A stretch of 64,000 bases of DNA, taken from Undaria pinnatifida (lineage: Eukaryota > Sar > Phaeophyceae > Laminariales > Alariaceae). The DNA is taken from assembly GCA_012845835.1 (NCBI GenBank), contig JABAKD010000002.1, forward strand, positions 22,496,699 to 22,560,698, read 5' to 3'. Numbering within the stretch: the first letter of the stretch is position 1; every line of letters begins with the position of its first letter. The notes under the pieces were generated by a model. The model saw nothing but the letters and a program-made list of their open reading frames with translations, did not search any database and was not told where the DNA came from. Position numbers and translations under genes: made by a program. Shown here in pieces: positions 1 to 10,198 of the stretch.

Positions 1-239
1 CCAGTAACGTGCCCAAAACAAAACGGTGTGAGTGCTCGGCACGGGCTGCGGGTGGCTTGCCAGCGCGTCAGAATGGAATTTCAGGCAGGTTGGGGCAAAA
101 GCCCGAGCACGTCCCGTGGGCGTGTTTTCCCCATCATACTCCTCACAATCACCGAAAACCCGGGGGTATACCCCCTTTAGACCGTTTCCATTACATTTGC
201 TCTCCTCGGTTCGTTTGAGATTATGAGTGTTTGCGCTTA
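1..239. other. Non-coding flank, no gene seen
   Basis: Two short overlapping open frames occur here, but neither has a recognisable motif or believable splice sites. The stretch ends with the TTA target-site copy (237-239) of the transposon that starts at 240. Confidence 0.5.
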
Positions 240-1050
240 GGGCCCGAATTAACGAGGAACTTGCAAAATCGAATTTCGATTTTTTTTATAGAATTTAATT
301 TAATTTGCATCTGATTGGTCAAAAAATGAATCACCAAGCAGGCATTCTCAGAATTATTACGAAAAATCAAATTCAACAAAGAAGTAAAAAAAGACTTTCT
401 CGGTCGAATTTAGTCGAAAATCAAAATTGAATTTAGGGAGTTTGTCCACCTAGCCATGGCTTGTTCTGTGTAACCGAAGCCGGCCACGCGAATTGGTGCC
501 ATGTCGTCGGCTGATTGAGAGGCGAGAAGCCAACATTGCGAGAGGTAGGACCACCGGAGCAGCCGCAGCGCGGCCTCCGAAGGTCCTTAGCACAGCGTAG
601 ACCGCCTGCGACGCTTCGAAAGCAACCGAGACCGCCGCAAACCCAGTTTTTCGTCGCCCTGCACCTCGAAAGTTACACGACCAACTACCACATGATGACT
701 TCGCTCAGAAGTTCGACCGCTATATCCCCGTCGCTGCTGCCCGTGTCGGGCAGCGGGGTGGCGCCAGCCCATCCAAGAGACACCTAGAGCCATATCCTCC
801 AAGCCGCTGCCGGCCAAAATAATCTGCGGCTAGCCGCGGCGCTCCGGGGAGGACGCGAGCCATCGCTCGCCTCGGTCGTTGCCCACGGGTGTTCGGTGAC
901 CCTTTTGCTTTTTTTGAATTTTTTTATTTCCTAGAACGCACTGCGCCGTTCCTTGATAAGAACCAAAGTTGAATTTTTCGTGTATTTTTCATGAAATAAA
1001 AAGAAAAAAATCGAAATTCGATTTTGCAAGTTCCTCGTTAATTCGGGCCC
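240..1050. mobile_element. Inverted-repeat DNA transposon, copy 1 (non-autonomous)
   Basis: The left end starts GGGCCCGAATTAACGAGGAA and the right end is its reverse complement. The inverted match runs for about 40 bp into an AT-rich subterminal zone. The element is flanked by TTA on both sides (237-239 and 1051-1053), a 3-bp target-site duplication. At 811 bp it is too short for a full transposase. A 76-codon minus-strand frame (587-817) is kept at the same length in the second copy at 2889-4487 and may be a transposase remnant or chance. A 3-bp T-N-A duplication is compatible with PIF/Harbinger-like elements, but no catalytic domain is visible to prove the superfamily. Confidence 0.85.
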
Positions 1051-1053
1051 TTA

Positions 1054-2109
1054 CAAAAATTACTCAGAAATTCTATCAAATAACATCACCGAACGAACTT
1101 TGGAGGAAGAATTTTTCCCCCAAGAGGGCATGAAAATTCCGATCTAAGTGAACGATTTAGAGTGAACTTCCACCAATCTCCACCAGCTCATACAATTGGC
1201 CTACAAATACAGAGCGCTCTCCAGGCACAACGGCACAACAATCAGAGGGCACGAGGGCACAACCCACAAGGCAGCACACAGCAGATACTGCTCCCTGTGC
1301 GCTGTGCTTGGCAGCGGTAGACACAGCCCAACCTTGATGCGGAGGCACAAAAGGGTGGCTGGGGAAGCATGGCGCGTACGCGCAACCTCAGGGGTAGGAG
1401 TTAGTGAGCCAGCGCTCCCGCGCTTTCTACGGCGACCTCGTTCTCTGCTGCTGCGTGATGTTGCCGTATTCGGTGCTGATTTTTCAACCACCGCCGCTAT
1501 ACCACAACGCTGTCGCCGAAGCTTCCACAGCCACCGCCATCCACGCCGCACCGCCGCCGCCGCCGCCGCTACTGCTGCTGCTGCTGCTGCTGTGCGGCGG
1601 CGACTGTTGTGCTGCGGCTGCGGTTGTCTCCTGCGTTGTTTCTAAAAATCAAAAACTGGCTGTTCTGTTGTGGTGATGGTCGTGGTGATCGAGCCAGGCC
1701 GAGCTGCTGTGCCCCAATTCATCTTGCGGGGCCATCGCCAACGTCACCTCCGCCCCCGCCCCCGCCGCCGCTGCTGCTGCTGCTGGTGGTGCGGCTGCGG
1801 CGCTGCTGCTGCTGTGCTGCTGCCGCTGCTGCTGCCGCTGCTGCTGCCGCTGCTGCTGCCGCTGCTGCTGCTCTCACTCTCTCGTACGCGTGTTCCAAAA
1901 GTGTTCTGCGTTCGTTATTGCGGGAGATCGATGCTGCTGTGCATGGATTCTGTACACATCACAGGATGGCACGTTTTGTGCTCTGCGTTTTTTTTTGTGG
2001 AATTTTTATCGCAAACTCAGCCAAATGCATGCCGAAGTGAATCTGGCCTTCGTCAAGCCTGATGGAAGAATTTTTAGCGTTTTTTTTTAACGCAAACACT
2101 CATATTACT
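1054..2109. repeat. Non-coding stretch with CTG/CCG-rich low-complexity core
   Basis: From about 1556 to 1875 the sequence is almost entirely CTG, CCG and GCTGCC triplets. This produces artificial poly-Leu, poly-Pro and poly-Ala open frames in several registers. No conserved protein motif is visible on either strand. Confidence 0.7.
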
Positions 2110-2222
2110 ATTTTTTTCTCTGTTTCACAGTCTGTGACACCACATAATTCGCAGATAATTTGTATCTCTAGGATGAATAATCGGGATGGACACTGGGAGT
2201 TCTGCTGATGACGTTGGGCAAA
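2110..2222. repeat. Dispersed repeat, copy 1 (partner at 48380-48472)
   Basis: A block running from CTGTTTCACAG through CTCTAGGATGAA to CTGATGACGTT recurs in the same orientation at 48380-48472, inside intron 1 of the NDC1-like gene. The copies differ by substitutions and small gaps. No coding frame is shared. Confidence 0.7.
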
Positions 2223-2368
2223 AGCGCCGATTATTAACAATGATGTGAAGGCAACACACATGTTACGCAAGGGTACTGCTTGGTAGGCTCGCTACGAGTA
2301 CTTGAGGCTTACTGTTACAGCAGACGCATGTGTTTGACATGCCCGTCGTGCCTGGTGTATATTGTTAT

Positions 2369-2745
2369 AAGGCTTAGTTTGGATAAGTAACCTATTGGCT
2401 AACCTTTTGCAAGTGGTCAAACGGACTAATACCCCTCCAATAACCTTGACAAATGGCGTCGTCGACAGACCATGAGTTTTTGGGGTCGTGGATTCGAATT
2501 TCACCATCCACAGCAATGAACATTTTCAGACTTTCCCCATCTGCCAAGGTCGAACTTGAAAATAGTCTCTTCGGTATCCCCAGGAAATGAAACCGCTAGG
2601 ATATTGACACGTCCGCCCGTATATCCGGCCGACCTGCTATCCCGCCGTTTCAGGGGGGGAAAGTGTTATGATACAAGGCTTAGTTTGGGTGAGCTGTTGG
2701 TTAATCTTTTGCAAGTGGTCAAACGGACTAAAATACCCCACTAAT
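2369..2745. repeat. Pair of about 70-bp direct repeats
   Basis: Segments at about 2369-2441 and 2676-2745 share AAGGCTTAGTTTGG near the start and GCAAGTGGTCAAACGGACTA near the end. After the first copy, 2486-2502 (GTGGA, loop TTCGAAT, TTCAC) folds like a tRNA T-arm with a box-B-like core. A pol III SINE origin is possible, but no intact tRNA can be folded. Confidence 0.6.
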
Positions 2746-2888
2746 TCCTTAACAATATCGGGTAACATGATGACTTGCATGACTCGCAAATCGTGTTGAT
2801 TGCACGGGCATTTCACTGCTGTCCCGAAAGTGACAACGGGCATGTCCATGTTCACATGCCTTTGTTCTCTGCTTGTGGGCAGCGCTGA

Positions 2889-4487
2889 GGGCCCGAATTA
2901 ACGAGGAACTTGTCAAATCAAATTTCGATTCTTTTTATAAAATTGAATGTGATTTGCATCTGAGGCCATTTCTTATGCAGTCGGATTTGTCAGTCGAAAA
3001 CGGCCTTTTTCGACTGAAGCCCAAATCGGGCTTTCTTACGCAGTCGAAAAAGGGCTTTTTCGACTCGACTTTTTTCGACTGAGAATTCCGACTGGCGGAT
3101 CCAGTCGAAAAACTCGATTTTTTCGACTGAATCCTCCAGTCGAAAAATTCAGCCGAAAAAGTTTTACACGTGTCTTTTGAACCGATCGCATCGCTCATCC
3201 CACCACCAAACACACACCCACACGGCCACACGGCCACACGGCCACACACCCATACCAAGTACCACACTGCAGTATCATACAGGGCGCTGACGCTGGCTTG
3301 GCTATCCCAGCTGTTGCTTCTCGCCGCAAGTCAGCGTGGCGCATTCATTCCTAGTTTTGCTCGCCAGCAGCGTGTATCACACGACGGCAGCAGCGCGCGG
3401 TCTCGACCCCATGCTGCCAACAACGGCTGCGGTTGCTGTAGCTTTGGCGGCTCTCGGCTGAGTGCAACTCCACGAACGTAGCTTTGGCGGCTTTCGGCTA
3501 CGCCCAAAGCCGCCAACTCGCTGGGACGAGGGTTCGCCGAGCCGTTGCTCGCGAAGAAAGCGCGAAGCACAGGCTGCCAACCGATTTCGACTGCTGTACA
3601 GCAGTGCTCCCTCACACCAACCGCCTCTAGGAAGGGCACAAAAACTGCAAAATCGACTCGACTGACGATAAGAAGAAGGACCAGAATAATCCAGTCGAAA
3701 AAAAGTCCAGTCGAAAAGGGCCGTTTTCGACTGGCGGAATCCGACTGCATAAGAAATGGCCTGATTGGTCAAAAAATGAATAACCATTATTACGAAAAAA
3801 TCAAATTCAACAAAGAAGTACGAGAAAAATACTTTCTCGGTCGAATTTAGTCGAAAATCGAAATTGAATTTGGGGAGTTAGTCCACCTAGACATGGCTTG
3901 TTCTGCGTAACCAAAGCCGGCCACGCGAATTGGTGCCATGTCGGCTGATTGAGAGGCGAGAAGCCAACATTGCGAGAGGTAGGACCACCGGAGCAGCCGC
4001 AGCGCGGCCTCCAAAGGTCCTTAGCACAGCGTAGACCGCCTGCGACACTTCGAAAACAATCGAGACCACCGCAAACCCAGTTTTTCGTCGCCCTGCACCT
4101 CGAAAGTTACACGACCAACTACCACATTATGACTTCGCTCCGGAGTTCGACCGCTATATCCCCGTCGCTGCTGCCCGTGTCGGGCGGCGGGGTGGCGCCA
4201 GCCCATCGAAGAGACGCAAAGAGCCACAGCCTCCAAGCCGCCGCCGGCCAAAACAACCTGCCGCTACGTAGCCGCGGCGCTCCGGGGAGAACGCGGGCCA
4301 TCGCTCGCCTCGGTCGTTGCCCACGGGTGTTCGTTGACCCGCTCGCAATTTTTTGTTTTTTTATTTTATTTTCTAGAACGCACTACGCCGTTCCTTGATA
4401 AGAAGCAGAGTTGAATTCTTCGTGTAGTTTTGATAGAATTTGAAGAAAAAAACGAACTACGATTTTCCGTGCTCTGAATCTGGGCCC
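2889..4487. mobile_element. Inverted-repeat DNA transposon, copy 2, interrupted
   Basis: Same family as 240-1050. It begins GGGCCCGAATTAACGAGGAA and ends in GGGCCC, with the right terminus more diverged. It is flanked by TGA on both sides (2886-2888 and 4488-4490), a 3-bp duplication. The interior from about 3762 closely matches the interior of copy 1. The extra length is a separate element inserted at 2964-3761. The 76-codon minus-strand frame of copy 1 recurs at 4021-4251 with about a dozen substitutions and no change in length. Confidence 0.85.
2964..3761. mobile_element. Second inverted-repeat element nested in copy 2
   Basis: Both ends carry the inverted repeat GGCCATTTCTTATGCAGTCG. The insertion interrupts GCATCTGATTGGTC, which is intact in copy 1, and duplicates TGA (2961-2963 and 3762-3764). 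Subterminal regions hold many AGTCGAAAA motifs in both orientations, such as transposases often bind. At 798 bp with no transposase-like frame it is non-autonomous. Confidence 0.85.
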
Positions 4488-4967
4488 TGATCGACGGCAG
4501 AAGTCAAAATCTAACGATAAAATCATCATGACGCGCATGATAAACCAAAAAACCCCGACCATGATCACTGCCAGGGTTGCTGGTTGGACTTCATTCTCAA
4601 TGTGGAACCATGTCTCACAAATCCTTATTATATAGACTAATACGCTAACGTCGTGGTAGTGACTTATTTTCGGATCTTTGAAAATATCTTGGTTATAACA
4701 ACCCCCACAAAAAGCTGCGACTCCCGAGCTCCACTCGGTCTCCCGCGGCCTCGCGGTGCCGCCACGTCTCATCCGCACAGCAGCACTACGACGTGCCGGC
4801 GAAAGAACGGGCGTCGGTGCCCCACCTCGGCGAGGAGGGAGCGTGAAAATCGCCCTCCCGGGGACGGCTCGCTTGGCCCCCGGCGAGGCGGGGAATAGCA
4901 CCTGGTAAACAATTGCAAATACCGCCCAGCCCGAGAGCATTGTAACCAACGCATCGGCTGCTGCTCG
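4488..4967. other. Intergenic stretch, no supported gene
   Basis: A 188-codon minus-strand frame (4383-4949) crosses the end of the transposon and has some hydrophobic stretches. It lacks a recognisable motif and includes transposon terminus sequence, so I do not call it a gene. Confidence 0.4.
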
Positions 4968-5860
4968 CGTGTCAGGTGTATCGCTCTACGTACGGCTGCA
5001 TTGCTGTACTGCAGTACTGCTGGGTAGGTCCGTGGGTGGATGGTGGGTGGTGGGTGGGTGGTGGGTGGTGGGCGGGTGGTGGATGGCGGCTCGCTCGCTC
5101 GCTCCTCGAGATGGCCGAGTATCGTCAAACAATGAAACTCCCCCCGTTTGTAGCCTGTTTCATACAAGGTCCTCAAGAACCAACCAACTGCTCCCCGCGT
5201 ACCAGGTGTACTGCTGGACGTACTGCTGCACTTTTTGTTTCCTGTTTCATACAAGGTTCTCAAAAACCAACCAACTAACTGCTCCCCGCGTACCAGGTGT
5301 ACTGCAGTACGTACTGCTGCACTGCTGTGCTGCTGTACGTAGTAAAGGTTTGGTCGGTGGGTGGGTGGAGGGTGCACTGCGTCGTCCGTGGTGGGTGGGT
5401 GGTCTGTTATTATTTTGTTCTTTGAGAACTTACATACACACATGTACAGAGCTCTGAGGATAATACTACAGCACCAATTTCGTGACATTTTTTTTTCTTT
5501 TTGTGCAGGTGTACTGCTGCACGCTGCACTGCTGCTGTACTGCTGTATGTGGTAAAGGTTCAGGTTTGGTCGGTGTGGGTGGAGGGTGCACTGCGTCGTC
5601 CGTGGTGGGTGGGTGGGCCGTTCCGTACGTGGGAGTCTTTTTTCGTCCTGTGGGAGATGAACCTTTTTTTTGTTTCTAAAATACCGGCCTCCCATTGGTG
5701 CTTGAGAATACCAAAGTCTCCACTGTTGCACTCCTCTGCCCTTTACCACCGTACGTACTGCTGCACTGCCGTACTGCTGCCCTGTTATTATTTTGTTTTT
5801 TAGTACTTACATGAGAGAGGATCATACAGCACCAATTTGTTTTTTCCGCCATACCGGCCG
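4968..5860. repeat. Cluster of partially duplicated segments
   Basis: Blocks recur imperfectly in the same orientation. A segment with CATACAAGGT and CGCGTACCAGGTGTACTG occurs near 5160-5215 and 5248-5305. A segment with GTGCACTGCGTCGTCCGTGG occurs near 5371 and 5586. A segment with CTGTTATTATTTTGTT followed by CAGCACCAATTT occurs near 5404-5480 and 5781-5840. GGTGGGTGGTGGG microsatellite fills 5035-5080. The open frames across this block come from the repeats. Confidence 0.65.
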
Positions 5861-6260
5861 GCAACTGGCAAACTTCGGGAGTACCACTATATAGTGAAAA
5901 TAAAAGACAGCATTCACAGTTCAGGTACGAACAACGAGGGTCTGTGGGTGAAGGTGGGCACTGGGATACTCTCACCTTCGGACGAGCTTTCCCACAAGTT
6001 TTCTCCGATCGTCCGTCCAGCACGAGGGGGCCATGGTTGTGCTTTATGATGACATTCAGCGGTCGACGGCGACGTCAGACGTGGTCAGACGGACGTGCTC
6101 GAGCAACGAGCGAAGCCCAGTTCGCCGTTTCATCCCGATCCCCGCTTTGGATCAGCTATCCGCTCACATTGGAACTCCCCACATCGTACTTTTTCGTATA
6201 TTAGCTGCACAGCTCGTTAACTCACCCGAGATCAAAGACAGCCAGCAGGAGCAAGGAGGG
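5861..6260 (+). promoter_or_regulatory. Presumed promoter / 5' leader region of the FIP1-like gene
   Basis: This is the non-coding stretch directly upstream of the proposed FIP1 start codon. No canonical core element can be assigned with confidence. It is called by position only. A plus-strand frame starting at 6033 has no recognisable motif. Confidence 0.25.
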
Positions 6261-9200
6261 ATGGTGAGAAGCGTGACCACCACAATTCTCTACTATATAT
6301 CCCCCTCTAGCAGCCTTCACAATCTGTGTGCCGCTGGTGTGCGAATCTGGAACAGCCCGATCGGAAGTACTGCTGCATTTTCAACGAATAACCTTGTGTC
6401 TTTGCGCGAGGTTTGTACTTGGACTGCCGCTGTGAGAGCGGTTGCTCGTGATTTCGCTAATGCTGTGTCACATGCCGCTGTACTGCTGCTGTTGCATTGA
6501 ACTGCTGTTGCATTGAGCTCCTTCTGAATACACGCCCTACGTTCTGAAAACATGGATGACAACCTGATCTATAACTGGCCGGCAGGCTCCGAAGAGAAAA
6601 AGCAAGGGCAAGGGCAAAGGAAGGGACAAGTCACCTGGCAACAAAGCCGCAACATCTACCGACAAAGAGTGAGAGCATGCGAATTTCCTTGGTACCTGTG
6701 GTACTGGTTGTCCTTGGATGCGTACGAGACCTACAGCATTAGACTATCTGGTTAGACTCAGCATAATGCAGCAGAGAGCCCGGTCTGCAGAGCCCAGTCC
6801 GGGAGCTACTTGTGGCTCGGGGTGCCATCTCATACCAGTGTGTTGTATGCAGAAATTGCACGCGGTGTTTCATGAATGCCTGCCCGAGTTGTCCCCAAGT
6901 CGTAGTCGAAGCGCGCAGCGTGCAACCAGCAATTCGACGACGCGGTGTACAAAAAATCGAATACCTGGTATTTAATATTAGTAGCAAAAACCGGTCGTTC
7001 CAGTAGAAAATAGCCCACGCGTATTGACACCAGCAGTGGGCGAGCTCTAAACCACTGCCATTGAGCGTTGCACGGTTTTCCAACGGACATCAGCGATGTC
7101 CCCGCGACAGAGTTGTAATCGATGGTGGCCGTCCTGCTTACGAGCATAGGATAAGACCATTTGTATTGGTAAGAGTGTGCTGCTGCACCCTGTCGGCTTA
7201 GGGTCCCCACATGAAAGCAACCCGGCTTCCGTCGCCCCGCTCGCAGCAAACCGGAGCAAGACGGCAGCAATGACACGAGTCCACCATCGCCCTCCGGGCA
7301 GCAGAAGGGGCAGCAGCAGACTCCGGCAGTGAAAGAGGAGGAGGGGGAGACGCCGAAAGCAGAGGAGGAAGATGTAACCAAGTATGAAAACGTCGGGTTT
7401 GCGAATAGTGGAAAAGAGAAGAAGCGAGACATTACTGGCGATATGGCCACAGCGGAAGGGGTGGCGCTCGTCTCAACGGAAGGGGCAGCCGCTGATGCTG
7501 CTGCTTTTGGCGGCAACACTGCCAAGGAAGAGAAGGAGAAGGAGGTGGTTTTGGAACAGCCCAGTGGCGGAGGCCTAAAGGAAGACAAGCGCGTTGGCCA
7601 CAAGCCGTCGCCGCCAGAGGGGGCCGCAGGAGGGAATATCGACGAGAGCGCTGGGGGGAAGGGAACCTCTCCGGGGGCGAATGCCGGCACGAAGATTGAG
7701 GAACTGGCGGACGCAAAGCCCGAAACACTTGAAGCACCCGCAAAACGAAAAACCGCAGCGGTAGCTCAAGAAGGGGAAGAGAAAGGAGTGGTTGAGAGAG
7801 AGCTGCCCATTCCTGCAGGAGGGGGGCGGCCTGAGGGCGATAGTAGCGATGAGGATGACGGCGATGGCTTCAGGATAGTCGTTGGGAGGGAGGTTTCGCC
7901 TCCGGTGGCCCCGGCGGCGCCGACGAAGAGGTTTCTCCGAGGTAAGGGCATAACCCTTTGGTGAATACTCGGCAGCAGTGACGGTAACAATGATCCTGCT
8001 GTACTGTACGCCTTGGTGCAGTAGTTGTGCTTAGGGGTGGACACTTGCTGAAGGGCAATCAAGCGCACGTTTTTGTGCGGTCTAGCAAGCGTGCCACGTT
8101 CCGCTTCTCGTCAATCCTGTCTGCATGCTACGATTACCGCTCTCTTCTTGAAGATTTAGCCGCATATTGCCCCCGCGATTCAATCACAGAATGAGCGCTT
8201 GCCGTGCACATTATTGACAATATAGTGTGTCGGGTACTTGCCGCCTCTTCAGATTAGTTGTTCGCATATGTCCCTCGTTTGCGCGGATGTCGAACATACA
8301 AACAGGTACCAATTCGTTGGTAAACACCAACACCGCTAGTGCCGCCGGGACTGAAGAGTCGCGCAGCACCCCTGCCTCGAAGCCGGTCTCGGCTGCTGCG
8401 GGAATTGCCTCGCTCGTGCCGTCGAAGGGCGCCCCAGTGGCTACCGAGAGGCCATCCCTGAAGCCGGGGCAGTATCCCCCGACCGCTGAACTACAGGTAT
8501 GATGCGGATTAACCTTAACCCCATCGGGAGACGGCGATCGAGTGCCGGGGTTTCTACTGTATGATGCGTATGTGCACACAGCCAAGAAAAGGCGCACGAC
8601 GGAGTATCCGCTCTTGTCGCTTGGGCAGATTCGCGCGGCTCAACCGCGTGCATGATCCGTAGCCAGGTACAGGTGAACGTCACTTCTACAGCACTGTTCC
8701 ATTGACGTGATATTTTTTCGTTCAACCTGACGCTCTGATTTGTCCCTGTCGAGGCGTTGCGAGGTAGTTATTTCGTGTAATCGGTTCGCCCAGAACTGCT
8801 CCGTATCGCGCAGGTGGTGAAACACGTTCATCTCCGCCGGCCCTGCGCCTTTATTTACGCCCCACCGAAATGTTGATCCCTGACCTCGTTTTCGCGTGTG
8901 CATGGCGTGAACCTCTTCGACACATTCTGCGCGCACCAGCAATCAACGGGCAAGACGGCGTTTGATGTTGATATAGATGGGATGGAAGAACAGCCTTGGA
9001 GACACCCTGGTGTCGATATTGCAGACTTTTTTAACTATGGTTTCACGGAGGACTCGTGGAGAGTTTATTGCGAGAAGCAGCTCAGGTGAGCACCGTGGCA
9101 CGCGTCGTCTTTCCCCCCGATAAACCTTCAAAACTGCCCTTGGAGGTTAATTTCCTGATGACAAAACGGCCAATATGTACAAGTGAAACTGCAAGTGCCG

Positions 9201-10198
9201 AACCATGTGTATGCTCCATTTTACGAGCACTTCGTGCGGTCGAGGTTCAGCACATAAGGCTCATTTCGCCGCTTCACCCACCGTCGCCGCAGGAATCGAT
9301 ACGACCGAACACGTGGGCGACCGAAGAACACCCTAATCACCAGTAGCCGTGCAGGTAGAAGCAGCGGCCACATGCGATATGCGGGGGGAGGGGGACGTCG
9401 GGGCGGTGATCGTCCTAGTGGCGCAGAGGTAACTTTCTGTTCATGCGAAACGGGGCGCGTTTGTGAGTCGCCGGGCTGAAATGTGCACTAGACGGTCGGA
9501 CATGGGCCACTACATATTGCTCACCAGTATGTTGCTGTCGAAGGTGATTGGTAGTTCCTTGATCCTCGGGACTCCTTATTGCGGAAGGTGTGCTGTGTGC
9601 TGCCGGAAGACCCGACGACCGCAAGCGGGACGGCGACCACTCCTTTTTTTTTCATTCCAGTAGTCCATCTCCGCTGGCAGCTGGCCTCATTCCTGGTTAT
9701 TTTGGGGTGTTTATAGTCAAGGTTGAAACGCTCTATAACGCAGATGTGGGAAGCTAGTCGTAAATGCTGCGCGCCGCTTGCTCTTTCCCGTCTGGCCCCA
9801 CGTTGTCCTCACCCCATCCTTCCCTGTCAATTCGTGTGCAGCGCGCCGTCCAGCTTCACAACAACGGTCCCCAGGGACAAAATTTCCGACAACAAGGGCC
9901 GGCGGGGAAGCCGTGGGGTGGTGCTGGGCCGGGACCAGACCGCTTTACCCAGGGATTCGGCTCCGGGCCCCCACCCGGCCACGGCAATGCCTCCACGCCT
10001 TGGTTTGATGGTCAGTCTCAGATGCGTTCGAAAGGCAGGCAACACTTCGGTCCAGGGTCAGCAGGAGTCCAGGGCCGGGAAGGCGGCCAGGCGAGGCAAG
10101 GCAACGGCGGCGCCATGGGTGGCTCTGCCGGAGCGCGGAGAAGTCGGTCTCCAGATCCTCGAGATGGGCCTAGCGAAAAGATGGCGAGGTTACGGTAG
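6261..10198 (+). CDS. FIP1: FIP1-like pre-mRNA 3'-end-processing factor
   Basis: Fip1 is the CPSF subunit that tethers poly(A) polymerase to the cleavage and polyadenylation complex in the nucleus. My model has seven exons: 6261-6263, 6586-6668, 7247-7941, 8306-8496, 8940-9085, 9359-9428 and 9842-10198. Splice phase is continuous and gives 514 residues. The diagnostic Fip1 motif (about residues 332-373) contains EQPWRHPGVDIADFFNYGFT followed by WRVYCEKQLR. The basic N-terminus (APKRKSKGKGKGRDK) leads into a long acidic Glu/Lys/Ala-rich region ending SSDEDDGDGFRIVVGRE, as expected upstream of the motif. The C-terminus is a Gly/Gln/Arg-rich tail with RSRSPDPRDGPSEK. The motif makes the family sure. 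Exon 1 (ATG alone, followed by GTGAGA) and the 70-nt exon 6, which has a weak AGGTAG acceptor, are the least certain parts. Codons upstream of 7247 and 6586 in the used frames hit stops, which supports the splices. Confidence 0.85.

Noticed and set aside
1404-2062. Leu-, Pro- and Ala-rich frames
   Set aside because: All are translations of CTG/CCG repeats in several registers.
4383-4949. 188-codon minus-strand open frame
   Set aside because: It runs out of the transposon end at 4487 into unrelated DNA, has no known motif or splice signals, and the hydrophobic stretches are in low-complexity sequence.
6033-6500. 155-codon plus-strand frame upstream of FIP1
   Set aside because: No motif. The FIP1 N-terminus is better explained by the ATG at 6261, whose donor lies inside this frame.
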